Origin: Eutypella sp. D-1
Taxonomy: Eukaryota; Ascomycota; Sordariomycetes; Xylariales; Diatrypaceae
Reading direction: 5' to 3'
Assembly (NCBI GenBank): GCA_023313575.1
Contig: JAJTTP010000036.1
Location: 1-64,000 of the forward strand
Length of the DNA: 64,000 bases
Shown: positions 13,960-27,778 of the stretch, piece by piece
Position numbering within the stretch: position 1 is the first letter of the stretch
Layout of the letters: the number at the start of each line of letters is the position of its first letter
Notes under the pieces: model-generated
The model's input: only the letters and a program-made list of their open reading frames with translations
Told to the model about the DNA's origin: nothing
Database searches by the model: none
Position numbers and translations under genes: made by a program

Positions 13960-14480
13960 GCTTTACCGGAAAAATAGCTTAATAATTTAAACTTACCTTA
14001 AATATTTTCGTAAAAAAAAAAAAAAAAAAAGAATTACGGAAATTAAACGTTTTTTCGAAAAATATAAAAACTTTATAAAAAAGGTAAAAACTAATTACGG
14101 AAACCCGGATAAAACCCGAGCCGTTATATAATAACTCCTAAACTTTAAATAAAAAGGAACAGCTTACATTTACGCCGCGTAATTTAAATAACTTATAACA
14201 AAAACTAATTAAAAAAATAATAAATCCTTTATTAATACGTTTTACTAAAAACTTAAAAATATAGTTAAAAATAAAATTATTTTATATAATAAACCAGGTA
14301 TTATTAACGAATTCGTTACGTTAATAATTAAAATCGATAATAAATAATTTAAATAACGCCAGGAAAAAAAAGGACATTATGTACTTAAAGGATTTAAATA
14401 AAATAAAAATTAAAAACTTATACCCGAAAAAAAACAACCTTTTACGGGTGGAATAACGTTTAAAATAATCCGCTACGTAT
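13960..14480 (+). pseudogene. Gag remnant lacking the zinc knuckle (Gypsy B)
   Basis: Capsid sequence aligns with elements A and C up to AGGATTTAAA at about 14389, then jumps directly to the sequence that in A follows AAGATTTAAATAAAAC at 4502. The ~165 bp between, which encode the CCHC knuckle in A and C, are missing. The deletion ends fall in near-identical short repeats (GGATTTAAA / AGATTTAAA), suggesting slippage or microhomology-mediated loss rather than RIP. Confidence 0.8.
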
Positions 14481-15429
14481 ATTCGGATAATAATATTTAT
14501 TAATAAAAATTATAAAAAGCTAAACGATTAACTTAAACCGTAATAAAATAATAACGTTAATAACAGTAAAATAAATACCTTAATAACGATAAAAAAAAAG
14601 CTTTTACGGAAACCCATTTCGCGGAAAAAAAAATAAAATAATTAATTAACTAGTTTAAGGAACGATAAAATTATAAATTATAAAAAATATACAACATTTA
14701 CGTTAAACGATCTTAATAACGCTTTAAAAAATAACGATTTAAAATTTACTTATAATAATTTCGTAATTAAGACGAATTTATTAATTAAAAAATTTAAACT
14801 CGGACGCCGTACTTTTTAAAATACCCCGTTAATTATTAAAAATATAAATATTATTAATATAAGGAACGAAAAATCGGTATTATTAACCGAATTAAACGAA
14901 TAATTAAAAAAAAATTCGATTTTTTATAATAAAAAGGAAACGAAACCGATCGACGATAATATAAAGAAATTACACGTTATATTAATTACGTACCGTATAA
15001 TTAAAAATAATTAAAAAAAATATCTTGCCCCGGAGGATATTAAGCATGCTATTATAACAAATATATACATTAAACGTTAAAAGCTATAAAGATCCGAAAT
15101 AAAATCGAATAATAAAAATATAAAATCCGATGTTAAAAAAATAAATTATTAAGCGCCGACCTATACGTTTATATGGATTTATGAAAAAGGATAACCTTTA
15201 ATAAAATTAGCTTTAAACATTTTTACGAAAATTTAATAATAAGAAAATAACCGTACGTATAAAAAGAATTTAATAAGGAAAAACTTTACGATAACTTATA
15301 TAACGTTGTATAAGTTTACGGTAAGGATTTAAAAAGATAAAACCGTTTATATTAAAGCCATAAAGCGGTATTATAAAGTTTAAAAACGTAATACGATATT
15401 TATAAGTTATTTTAAAAGCTTAAAAACGA

Positions 15430-18400
15430 TACGGATATACCATAATACGAATAAAAGTTAAAAATAATTAATATACCGTTATAATAAATAATAAAACCGA
15501 CGGTAATTATATAACTTTAAAACTATGTAATAAGTTATAACTATTATAAAAAAAGAAATAATACCTTTATAATATAATAGGAGCCGAAAGTTATATTTTT
15601 AAATACGACGAAAAAAAAGTATTACGGGAAACCGATTAATTCGACGTATATATCGAAAGATAAAAATAAGACGTTATTTTCGACATTATACCTTTAAAAA
15701 GATACGACATAATCTTTAAATAATTATGGTTACATTAATATAATTTATGGATTAATTAAAAAATTGGCTAAATAATATTCCCTTATTTTTTAAAAACCGA
15801 TAATAATTTAAAAAAAAGATTTTAATATTTAACAAATAATAAATACAGATATAAAAACACGATAAAAACTTTATTAAAAGGAATATAACGAATTAAAAAA
15901 AAAGGATATAAAAAAAGGACTAAACGAATTATCGCGTTTATCCGATAACGATTCCGCCTTTTTAATAACATCTTAAAAAAGGAAAATATAATGATATCAT
16001 AAATACGTAACGTATTATTATAATATTATTAATACGATAAAATATTTTATAAAAAATTTAAAAAAGGATTATTAAACCGTAATAAATAAGATTATAAGAT
16101 TATTTTTATAAAAGGAAAAACGTTACGATTTTATAAAGTTTATAACCTTAATAAAATCGAACTTAAGGAATTTCGGAAATACTTCGAAAATAAGTTAATA
16201 AAAAGATATATTTAATAATTAAAATTATTAATAAAATACTTTATTATGTTTATACCTAAAAAAAACGGTAAATTACGATTAGTAATCGATTATTAATAAT
16301 TAAACAAAATTACCGTTAAAAACCGAATACCGTTATTACTTAATATTAAAATAAAGGACCGCTTATACGGAGCTAAATAATTTATTACTTTAAACTTTAA
16401 GGACGGATATTACCATATCAAAATTAAACCCGGAAACGAATAAAAAATAGCCTTTAAAACGAAATACGGCTTATTTAAATATTTAATTATGCTTTTCGGA
16501 TTAATTAACGTATTAACATTGTTTTAACATATAATTAACCACGTATTACGAGAATATTTTAATATTTTCGTTATTTATTATTTCGATAATATCCTTATTT
16601 ACTTAAAATTAAAAAAATAGCATAAAAAGCATGTATATAAAGTATTATAAATATTATAAAACGTTAACCTATTAATAAAACCCGAAAGAAATATATTTTA
16701 TATATAAAAAATGGAATTTTTCGGACATATTATTACCCCCGAACATATTAAAATAAACTTTAAAAAAACCGTAATTATTAAAAACTGGAAAATGCTTATT
16801 AATATAAAAGAAATATAAGCTTTTTTCGGTTTAATAAATTATTATCGGAAGTTTATATAATAATTTAAACATATTATAACACTTTTTACGGAATTAATAA
16901 AAAAGGATAAACTGTTTATATAAACTAATAAAGTAAATAAATCTTTTAAAAAGTTAAAAAACGTTATTATTAACGAATTAATATTTATTATATACGATCT
17001 TAAAAAACCTATTAAATTAAAAACCGACGCCTCGGATTACGTTTTCGGAATATAAATTAAATAACGAAATAAAAAAAGAAAATTATACCTTATCGCATTT
17101 TATTTTTATAAATTTATTAAAACCGAACTTAATTATCCGATTTATAATAAAAAATTTCTTATTATTAATAACGTATTTAAAGAATTTAAATATTACTTTA
17201 TAAGAAATATATACCAAATTAAAGTCTATACCGATTATAAAAATATTACACATTTTTTTACCACTTAAACCTTTAGCGGAAAACAGTTACGATACGCCAA
17301 GTATTTTACGGAATTCGATTATATTATTATCCATAAAAAAAGATTAAAAAACGGATAAACAAATGTTATTAATAAATAACCTGTTATGGAAGAAAAATAC
17401 ATATTAATTAAACATACGGTATTCCGATAAACGTTAAAAAGATACCTGGAATAACGATAAATTGCTGTTATTAAAATTATTTAAAATAACTTATATAAGC
17501 AAATCGAATAACATAATAACAAATTATTAATAAAAGAATAAATAGAAAAATTATAAATATTACGAGAATTATAAAAATAATTAATATAAAAGATTTACGA
17601 ATATCCTTTATACGGATATTTAAAAGATTATAAAATTTTTAAACGATTATAACGGATTTATATATTCGATAAAATGAAATCAGTAATATAACAAGTACGA
17701 CGACGATATAATATATACGGAAAAACTAAAGTAAAATAATATAAACTTTATAAAAAATTATAGCTATTACTAGTTAATAAACGATTATAAAAGTTTATTA
17801 TATTTAATTTTATTACTAAATTACCGATATTAAAAGATTTAATAATACGTAACGGTTATAATAACATATTTATAATTATTAACCGATTTATAAAATTTTC
17901 TTATTTTATCTTATATAATAAAGATACCGATATAAAATAAATAGCATATATCTTTTTACGATATATTATAACAATATACGGCTTTATATTCGAAATTATC
18001 TCCGATAAAGGAACGATATTCGTATCGAAATTCTGGTAAAGTTTTATAATAAGATTAAAATTAAACCTTAAATTTATAACAGCTTTTAAACTTTAAGTAA
18101 ACGGATAAATAAAACGAATTAATTGAATATTAAAAATTTATTTTCGACAATATATTAATTATAAATAAAATAATTAGGTTAAGTGGTTATTTATCGTATA
18201 ATTAGCTTATAACATAGTTTATTATAAAAGTATATAAACGATACCTGTTAACGCTAATTTCGGATTTATTCCAAACGTTTATTAAAACGTTTATAAAAAA
18301 GGACCGGATAATATTAAAGTTATATTAATATTAAAACGACTTAAATAATTATATAAAAAAATAAAGGAAAAACTCGAACTTATACGTTAACGAATAAGCC

Positions 18401-18830
18401 GATATTATAACTAAAAAAGGTTAAAAGGATTAACCTTTTCGGAAAAAAATATGGTTTATTTAGTTATAAAAAACATTATAATAAAACGACTTAGTAAAAA
18501 ATTTAATTATAAATATATCGGACCGTACCTAATTATTAAAAAAATATTAAAAAATAATTACGAACTAAATTTACCATTAAAAATTAGGATCTATTTAATT
18601 TTTCACATTTTTTTATTTAAGGACGTAACGAATGTAAAAGTTATAAAAATAGGACGAAATAACGTCGAAATAAAAGCAAACGAATACGAAATAAAGAAAA
18701 TTTTAAACGTACGAATAAAAAATAAACGAATAAAATATAAAGTTAAATAAAAAGGATATAATAACTCCGAAAATATATAAAAACCTGTTAATTATTTAAT
18801 AAATGCTTAACGTTTTTTAAAGAATTTTTA
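15430..18830 (+). pseudogene. Pol remnant: PR-RT-RNaseH-INT-chromodomain (Gypsy B)
   Basis: Same domain order as element A. RT catalytic box at 16579-16590 reads YFDN, keeping the first Asp that element A lost. RNase H motif LKTDASDYVFG is well kept near 17020-17050. Integrase D and DKG motifs lie at about 17,850-18,010. The longest open stretch, 18451-18750, is the integrase C-terminal GPY/F module (YIGPYLI) joined to a chromodomain (EYEIKKILNV, KYKVK), which defines the chromovirus clade. The chromodomain runs to about 18,790. Confidence 0.92.
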
Positions 18831-19502
18831 TTAACGCCGATAGAAATGTTAATAAAAATAATATTTTAATTAAAATTACCCGATATATTTATTTTAAATT
18901 AATTAAATTCCGAAATAACCTTAAGATTTACCGACGTTTTAATAAACCTTATAAAACGCGTATTTTCCGCCCGATGCTTTTCCGTTTTTAACTTTTTTAA
19001 ATCTTTTAAATTATCGATATTATAAAAGACCGCCTTTATTATCTTTTTATACCATATTGTTTTCTATTTCTAAATACGTTAAGTACGCGTTTTTATATGC
19101 TTTTCCGCCTTTATAACCTTTTTAAGTTCCGTTTTTAATTTACGATATTAAGAAAATACTTTAAAAAGTTACTTAGTAATAAGGTTAAAAACGTTATACC
19201 GAGGCTGGTTTTTTTAAATATAAAAAAAATAATAAAGAAAGTCCGATTCCGAAACTTTATATTTAAAATAGTAACGTTTATAATAAAAATAAGGAGTTAT
19301 GTTAAAAAAATTAACGGATAATACGGCAATTAAAAAAAAATCGCGTTACGCAGTTTTTATAAAAAGTTTAATACGTTTAAATATACGATTAAATATAATA
19401 AAAAAAAGAACGTAAAAAAAAAAAAAAAAGGAAGAACTTATTAAAAGATGTAAAAAAAACGGAATAAGTTTTAAAAATAAAACCTTGGAAAAGGAAAGAT
19501 TA

Positions 19503-19934
19503 TGTTATAACCGGTCGGGCCATTAGGCCTAATAAGGTTAAAACATAATAAAAAAAAATCCTTAATTTAAATTTTTAAAAAAAAGATAGCTATATTAAAA
19601 TAAGCCATATACGTTATACGATTAAAAAGGATCGGTTAAATCGGTAATGATTTTAACGATATTAGATTGTTATATTCGAATGCGATTTTAACGATTTAAT
19701 AATAACTATATATTTTAATATTAAGAATAAAGGATATAAATAATATATAATTACGTTTATTACCTTTTTCTTAAATAGTTTTTAAACTTATTAGCTTATA
19801 ATATAACTTAATTATTTAAAGCACTTTTTTTTTGTTATTACTAAACGTAACTACTTATTGCTTAAAACCTTAACATTTTTGCTAACATAAACCCCTTAAC
19901 TGGATTAATAGTTAGGAATAAACCAGCCGTCATA
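19503..19934 (+). repeat. 3' LTR of Gypsy B
   Basis: Same length (432 bp) and order as the 5' LTR but more AT-converted in U3 (for example CTAATGGGGC has become CTAATAAGGT). The right half of the 16-bp palindrome is accordingly damaged. Ends GCCGTCATA before the attcc duplication. Confidence 0.93.
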
Positions 19935-19939
19935 ATTCC

Positions 19940-22900
19940 GTAAATTTCTATTTTATTATATATTTATTTTTTAAAAAAGAGTTTATACGTTTTCGATATG
20001 TTTATAAACCGTTTAGTTATTAATCTTTTAATTAATTTTTTATTATATTAAATAACGTTATAAATTATATTTAAACGTAAAGTGTATAATAACGATTTTA
20101 ATTAATATATTTTATAATAATAAATTATATATTTTAATAAGTTCGTTAAAAGAATTATCGATACCCGGTACTTTTTATAACGAAATAAATTATATTAATT
20201 CTTTAATATTTTCTAATATTATTTCCGTTTTAATCTTATAATAAAGCCGTAATAATCGCGTTTTAATAAATTATTTTTAAAGAATATCGGTTAAAGTTAT
20301 AAATAAATCGGAGAAAAAGTTTTTTATTAATATTACGGCTTTTTTATTATAATTATACGTTATAAACCTAACGTTTTTATTTTATATTAACGGTAATATC
20401 GTTATAGTTACGGTTGTTTTTATATTATATATTTTTATTTATTTCTTTAAAGCTTAAAAGCTTTTTATATTATTTGAAACTTTAGTTAACGCGTTATATT
20501 AATTATATTTCTATATTATAAAAACTTTATTATTTTAATAACGGACCGTTTAATTATATTACGTTTATAACTTTAGCGTAAATATTATATTATAACTACT
20601 TTATAACCGTTTATATTTATTTATAACGTTTTTTATTTCTTTATTTTATTACGGGTAGCCTTTGCCCGTATTTAACGGTTTTTTTAATATTAATATATTA
20701 ATTATTTTAATTAAATAATTTATAATATTATCCGGATATTTATTTAACTTTTAAAACGTTAATAAATTATTAACGTTATAAAAATAGTTATAAAACTTTA
20801 ATAAAATATATGTTTATTTAATAATAACCAGTTTTAACTTTTTACGGCTTTAAAATATTACGTACCCGTTACGTTTAAGACGCGTATTAATTAAAATTAA
20901 TAATTTAAATTATATTATTTTAACGATTCCTTATATTATATTAATTACGTTTCCGTTATTTACGTTAAATTTATTATTACCGGTTATTTTATTTTCATTT
21001 ATTATATTATTTTCTTTTATAAAGTATAAAAAGAAAACGTTATTATAATATAAACGTAAAAATATTATTATAACCGTATAATATTTTCGTTAATTGCTTT
21101 TAAAAAAAGTAATAAAAATTAAAATCCCCGATAAATACGTTATGTTTTTACGGCGTTATCGTTATTATATTATTTATTAAAAAGTTATTTTATTTTTTAA
21201 ACTCTTTTTTTCCAGAAAAGGTATATATTAATTATATTATTAATACCGTTTCTTTTCTTAAACGTAATATAATATTAATTCTTTTTATTATAATGTTAAC
21301 GTTATAAGTTTATAATATTTATATATATATAATATAACTTTATTACCCGGTTTAAACATTAATTAATATTTAAAACTTTTAAAATAATATATATTATTTA
21401 TTTATTTATTTTAATTCGGGTTTTATATTATTATTACCTTATATTCGGCGTTATCGTTTAACGTTAATTTTTAATTTATTCTTTTTATACGTTTTAATAA
21501 GTTATTTATATTATAAAACTTTTAAAAAAGCGTTTTATATATTTTAAATCCTTTTTTAAAAAAAATAAATATTATCCGGGGCGCCGAAATTAAATTAAAT
21601 CGGGGTCGGCGTAATTTTAAAACGTTTCCGTTATAAGCGCGCTTTTTTTTAAGAAGAAATTACTTTTTTTTAACAGTTAATATCCGGTTAATATTATAAA
21701 ATCTATTTTTATTTCATGTTAATTTTTATAATTTTTACGGGTTATTTATATAATTATACCGATACGGTACCGATTTTAAATTATTTCGGGCGTATAAGAT
21801 ATACCGTTTTTATTTATTATTTTTCCGTTATTATTATTTTATAATTACGGTTTTATACTGTATACGTTTTATTATAATTATAATAATTTATTATTATAAA
21901 TATTTTATTTATTTTACATTAAAAGTATTATAATTCCCCGTTTTTATTATTATTTATATACGTAATAATATTAAATAATTTCTAATTTTATATTAAAAAA
22001 AGTATAATTAAATATTTAAACCTTTTCAATTACGCCGTTAATATATAATAAAATCGTAACGATTACGATATTAATATAAATAACGGCCGTATTATTTTTT
22101 ACGTTAAAATGTTTTAAAATTTATTTTTTAACCCGTATTATATTTTTTTTATTACCTTTTTATAACTATTTTAAAGAGATTTTACTATTAATGTTTTATA
22201 ACGGTTTTCTTAAAAAACCGGTTATATATATTATAATTTCGTAACTTTTTAATAAAACCGTAATACCGAAAGCTTTTATTATTTATTTTTGTTTTTATAT
22301 ATATTAATTTATATTATTTTTAAAAGTTATAATCGTATTATTATTATTTAATCTTTACGCCGTAATCATTATAATTTTACCGATAAATTATATCGTTATA
22401 TTTATTATTTATATAATTTCCGCCAGGGATTTATTAAATATCGTTTCGTTTTAATTTATTATTTTTATAATAATTTCGCGTTCGTATTTAATTTAAATAA
22501 TTACCGTAATAAATATTATAAAAACATATTTTAAAATTATTACGGTAATAAAATTTATTTAATTTTAAATGCTTTAAACGGCGTTTTATTTTATCGTGAT
22601 AATTTAATACTTAAAAACGGTTTTAAAACCGTTTATTATTACCGGGGTATTATCGTTTTTATAATAATATTGTTATTACTTTTTAATTACGTCAAGGTAA
22701 TCGGTTAATATAATTTTTATTATTATTATTTATATTAATTTATTAATTTTACCGGTAATCGATAATTTTACAATTTCGTTATTAATACGTATTTATTTTA
22801 CGGGCGTAGTTTTATTATTATTAAATTTTATTAATTTAACGTAATTTAAAACCGTTTAACGTGTTTTTAATTTGCTTTTTATTATAATTTCGTTATAATA

Positions 22901-22980
22901 ACGATATAATAACGCGGTTAAAATAAAATAAAGTTATTAAAAAGAATTTAAAGTTAAAATAATAATTTTACGTAATATTT
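19940..22980. other. RIP-degraded AT-rich repeat, unclassified
   Basis: T-rich on the plus strand, dense in stops in all frames. I could not read conserved transposon motifs in either direction. Probably an older mutated transposon oriented on the minus strand, judging only from the T bias of the plus strand. Confidence 0.4.
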
Positions 22981-23175
22981 TAATAAAATTCCAATTTAAA
23001 GCAGTTTGTCTTTTAATTTAATAATATTACATGCCATGATAATGGTATTTTTAATATCTTTAATACCAAGTGGTATTCTCGGTGCAAAGATATAACCAAC
23101 TGCATATAAAATTATATTATCTGCCTGTATTTTAGGTACATCCGCAGAACCTCCGGGTAAGATCCGTATAAGTTT
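22981..23175. other. Unmutated patch within AT-rich block
   Basis: About 190 bp with normal CA/TG content in the middle of RIPped DNA. It contains a short hairpin (AATACCA-ag-TGGTATT, near 23070-23085) and the 14-mer ATGCCATGATAATG (23031-23044), which recurs inverted at 26814-26827 inside the next unmutated patch. No gene seen. Either a single-copy remnant that RIP did not touch, or the end of a larger element. Confidence 0.5.
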
Positions 23176-26100
23176 TATATGGATGCATTAATATTAATTA
23201 ACAGGTATATTAATAACGGCTATAGCCGTGGTTATAAAACTAAGGTTAATTTTTAATTACTTTAACGATACGCCGTAATAAACCTTTTACCGGAATAAGT
23301 TATATATAAGTTTTAAGTAAAATTAAAGGCCTTATATCGGGGTTTATCGATTTATTTATATTCGGTAAATAAGTTACATATAAAATGTTTAATTTCCGTT
23401 ATAATTTAATAATAAACTTTATTTATCGTAAATTATTCTATCCCTTTTTATTTATCCGATATATTTACCGAAATTATCCGTTATCTTTTAACTATTCGTT
23501 TATATATAATAATCGCTTTTTTCTTTATTATTTTTATTTTTTCTTTTATTATCGTTTACCTAACTTTTAAACGTTAAAATATTATTTTTTGCCCTTACCA
23601 GTCCTTATCGTAATCCTTACCTTAAAATTACTCCCTCTTTTATTTATATTTAATTCGAGGCGTATAATAACCCTTACTGTCGCCATTATTAATATGCTAA
23701 CTTAATACTTAATTAATAATATATTTCCGCCGTTATTCCAGGTATTAACGCCTGCGTTTTATTCGGTACTTTCATTTTTTTCGCACACATTTATCGTACG
23801 GACTAATTCGTTTTACGGGTTATTAACGTTTTTTACGTAAAAAGCGTTATTAATATTAAGTTTAATTATTGCCCCGAAACTGTTAACCTTTTACGCATTT
23901 TTACCGACCATAACTTTTACCCTAATTAATATACCCCTATTTTGTTTATTATATAATAGTTTATAACCGCCGGAGGGGGTACCGGCGGCACTTTTACACT
24001 TTATACCGGTTAAAAAGTTTCGCATAAGATATTAATTAAATAAATAAAAAGAAAAAAAATTTAAAAATAAGATTAAAAAAAGTTAATAAATCTTTCTTTA
24101 AATATAATATACATATTAATAATCTTAATATAAAATTCTTATTACCGGGGATTAACGTTTTACGTTCTGCTTCTCGGTTTAATAATAAAGTTTTTTTTCG
24201 GGGCTTAAAAGCTTAATTTAAACTTTATATGTTACGGAATTACTGCATATATATTATTATTTAAGTAAACCATGCTAAAAGGTTTAATCTTATATTCGAT
24301 ATGTATAAAAATAATAATACGTTTATAACTGGTTATTTTAATAATGGTTAGTCTGATTTAAAGGATATAATAAAAGGTTATAAGTTTTATTTAAGTTTTA
24401 CCGGTTATATTCTTTTTTCGGATAAGGATATGCGGCCATTTTTTTTTAAAAATATTAACCCTGGTTAACGTAAAAATATTTTATTAAACCAGGTTCAGTT
24501 TTTTAATATGTTATCTTAAGTACAGTTTTACCCTGTATCTTTTTAAATTTTTTTTCGTAAATTCGATAAATATTATACTAATAACTAAAACGGATTTTAC
24601 TTTAATATATATAACATTATAAAGGATATTCATTATTTTATTAATATTTTAATCATATTTTATATGCCGTCTTTTAACGTTAAACGTTATATTTATGCTG
24701 GTATCTTAAATGTTAAAACGAAAATAAAAGATATTAGTATAGCTAATACGTTATTTAAATCGGGTTTTAGTCGTAAACAAAAAAGGGAGTTTATTTTAAG
24801 TTCTTTAAATATGCTTTAGGTTAATGGTTTTAATAAAACTATTTCTTTTATAAAAGTTAAAAATATATTTACTATTATGTATTAAATAACACGGGAAAAA
24901 AAATAATTTTTTACATTAAATATTATTAATTATGCAAACTAAATTAAAACCTATTATCCGTTTTTGCTGCTTATATTAATAACTTTAAGGTATTAAATAT
25001 GGTAATAAAGGGGGTTTCCCCCTTTATCCTTTATTACTTATCCTTATTTTTAAAATTTTCCGGGTATAAAGGGTTAAATATAAGTTTAATAATTTTTATA
25101 AAAATATAATTCTTATTTAACCATTTTATATTAACCCCGGGGTAATACCGGGGGTTATAGTTAAAAACGTAAATATGAAGTATGCCCCATTTCGGGACGT
25201 GCACCTTTTTTAAGTATTTATTTATTACTATAAAACTGTATTAATATTTAAATAAATGTTTATAATGCTTAAACATATCCTTATTTATAAAAAGGACATC
25301 GTCGATGATATAATATTTTTTAAACCCGTTTAATAATCCGGCGTTTTAACATTTAAATATATAAAAGTAATTACTTAAATTACGTGCTTAAAATGTTTTA
25401 AAACGGTAAATACCGCCGTAAATATAAAAAGTTTTAAAACGATTTATATTTTATTTATATTAGTTACTGTATTAAATAAACGAAACGCATAATAAGCTTT
25501 AATAAGTATAAAGTTAATATTAAGGTTAAAAATTTTAAACCGGCTAATATTATTTATTATTAAATAAATACGCTTATACGTTTATTAATAAGCTAAAGGG
25601 GGTCCCTTAATTTGTTAAAAGGTCCGGCGCGTAACAAATTTATAAGCGGAAGGTTAAGGTTAAGGTTAATACTTACGTTTTTATTTATTTAAATTAGTTT
25701 ATACCTATTTCGTATATGCTTTTAATATATCTTATATGCTTTCGATATCGGGATGCTTATATATAAGCTCGGGTAATTTATAAATATATTTTATATAAGC
25801 ACGGATAAAGGTATAATACAGTATAAAATCCTTTAATATTATTAACCGGAAACCGGTTATAAAGTCCTTACGTGTTTTAAACGTAACAGCCTCGGTTTAA
25901 AAATCCGCCTTATTCTTTTAAGCGATATACCTTAATTCCGCCATATCTGCGTTTATATATATAAACTTACTTTTTACTTTATAAAAATATTTCCACGTTT
26001 TAAAAAGGTTGTAAGTACGTTAAATATTAAGATAATACCTTTTAAAATCGAAATAACAAAAGTTTTAAATGTTACGTTTTAAGGCTTAATTTCCGAGCAT

Positions 26101-26640
26101 ATAGTAATAAGGATACCCGTTTTTATAAAACTTACGGACGGCGAAATATTTTTTAAAATTAAACTGTTTTACGCCTTTAATAAATTTTTCCGGTAATAAG
26201 TTATACCGGGGGTAAATTAAAAAAACGGACCGTGTCATTAATTTAAACCTTATTATGTTAAATAGGTTTTTTTAATCGGAGTTATCCTTTAATTAAGATT
26301 ATTCGTTTACGAATAAAGGTATAAATAAAGTAATTAACGGGGTAACGGATAAGGCTTATTATTCCGTAATAAATGGTGCTTAAGATAAAAGGGGTATGTT
26401 TTTAATAATCTGCCTTTAACCGTTAAGGTTTTTATTACGATTAATAAGCTATTTATTATGTGGTTATTTTTAGGTATTAAGAACGATAAAATTATTTAAT
26501 AAATTTTAACTTTATTGATTTAAAAACGGCGCGCGGGAATTAATATTAAGGGGGGTTACTTAATTATAGCTCGGTATATGATAAATAAGAAAGGTTATAT
26601 TAAACAGTTATGTTAAAAGTAAATAAGTTATATTAAATAA
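23176..26640. other. Moderately RIPped region, unclassified
   Basis: AT-rich but less degraded than the Gypsy elements: runs such as 23,580-24,000 keep CC, GG and some CA/TG. The short open frame at 23385-23570 is a low-complexity T-rich stretch with no family resemblance. No transposase, RT or recombinase motif was recognised. The region is framed by the inverted 14-mer described for the neighbouring patches, so it could be the body of one ~3.8 kb DNA transposon, but this is only a suggestion. Confidence 0.35.
25005..25027. repeat. Perfect 10-bp inverted repeat
   Basis: Arms ATAAAGGGGG and CCCCCTTTAT separated by ttt. The perfect match of both arms in mutated surroundings is notable, since GG/CC runs resist RIP. 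No transcription unit is evident around it, so calling it a terminator would be speculative. Confidence 0.6.
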
Positions 26641-26737
26641 AGTAAAGGGTTATGTAAGGCAGATTTTAAGTAATAATAACGTATATGTTTTTCGGTATAT
26701 ATAAAATAGATGTGTATATTTCTGTGTATAAGGAAAT

Positions 26738-26835
26738 ACTTAGGGTATGCTTTTCTGATGCCGTAATGTCGTCTTACCGTCCGGCCTTTATAAAAGGCCG
26801 TATAGTCTCCCGGCATTATCATGGCATACCCCACT
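26738..26835. repeat. 90-bp imperfect palindrome in unmutated patch
   Basis: Outer arms GGGTATGC (26743-26750) and GCATACCC (26824-26831); inner arms GGCCTTT (26783-26789) and AAAGGCC (26793-26799) around ata; further partial pairing between (ATGCCG with CGGCAT). The symmetry is strong enough that both strands give similar 68-codon open frames, which are therefore artefacts. The patch has normal CA/TG content while its flanks are RIPped. Could be a foldback/MITE end, or a palindromic replication or recombination site. Confidence 0.65.
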
Positions 26836-26889
26836 TTATAATTTTACGCCGGTTTTTATTCACACGTTTTATAATAATTTTAAAATTTT

Positions 26890-27477
26890 AAAACTTAAAT
26901 ATATTTTATTATATAATTATTATAACATAAATAAAATAAAGTTTATAAAAAATATAAAAATTAATAATTTAATATTTAAAAAAATAATTAAAAAGTTTAT
27001 TTTATTATTAAATATTTATAAACGTAAATAGATTTTTATTATTATATATATTTATATAAATAGGCGTGTATTACCGTTATTAATTATTTTTAATAACGTT
27101 AATATTGAATAATAATAGTCTTTTAACGTTAAAAAACAGTTAAAGTAATAATAATATAACTTTTAAATAATTTAACAAAGGTTTTAGTTTTTATAATAAA
27201 TATATTAATTTTATTAAATAAAAAAGGTTTATTTTCAATAAATATTATAATTATATTATTAAAATATTTATATAAATATATTTCGTTAATTATATTTATT
27301 TTATTTTTATTATTTTTAAATATTTAATATAAACGTTTTTAAAACTTTTAAAGCCCGGTTTTATTTTTAATTTTATAAACGTTACTACGGCCGTACGTTG
27401 GTAATTATTAATAAAACAAACTTTTTATAAGCGTTTAAAAAAACATAACGTAATATATTTAATATTTTAAAATATAT
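26890..27477. other. AT-rich RIPped spacer
   Basis: Strongly AT-converted DNA with no identifiable feature between the palindrome and the TR-GAG element. Confidence 0.4.
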
Positions 27478-27717
27478 TATTATTATAATATAAGTTATAT
27501 CTTATACCAGCTTATATAATACGGTTATTTTTATAATAAATAAATAACTTAATAAAATTTCATAATAAAAAAGCGGTAAATTTTAATAATAATATTATAT
27601 TTACGGTGCCGCTTACACCTTAAATAATAGATAAACTTTATTATTTTAATTTATTATTTTTAAGCCATAGCTTAGCTTTTAATACGACTTATAAGCCTGT
27701 ATAGCCACGCCGTTATA
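27478..27717 (+). repeat. 5' LTR of the TR-GAG-like element
   Basis: Aligns over its whole length with 28939-29178, differing mainly by C/T and G/A. Ends CGCCGTTATA. The exact outer base is uncertain by a few positions because both flanks are TA repeats. Confidence 0.75.
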
Positions 27718-27778
27718 TAATAATAAATTCCCTTCTTATATGGGCCAGATCTATCCTATATATTGTTATTCGATCTTT

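Larger units (their letters stand above)
13225..19934 (+). mobile_element. Ty3/Gypsy chromovirus B, full length, RIP-inactivated
   Basis: 6.71 kb element with two 432-bp LTRs and perfect 5-bp target-site duplications (attcc at 13220-13224 and 19935-19939). Gag-pol is collinear with element A and alignable by eye, down to the same purine-rich tract (AAAGGAAAGATTA, about 19490-19502) before the 3' LTR. It differs in having a different U3 and an internal deletion of about 165 bp in gag that removes the zinc knuckle. All frames are broken by RIP-type stops. Confidence 0.95.

Noticed and set aside
26628..26891. Two 68-codon frames on opposite strands with similar sequences
   Set aside because: The similarity is a consequence of the palindrome at 26738-26835, not of duplicated genes.
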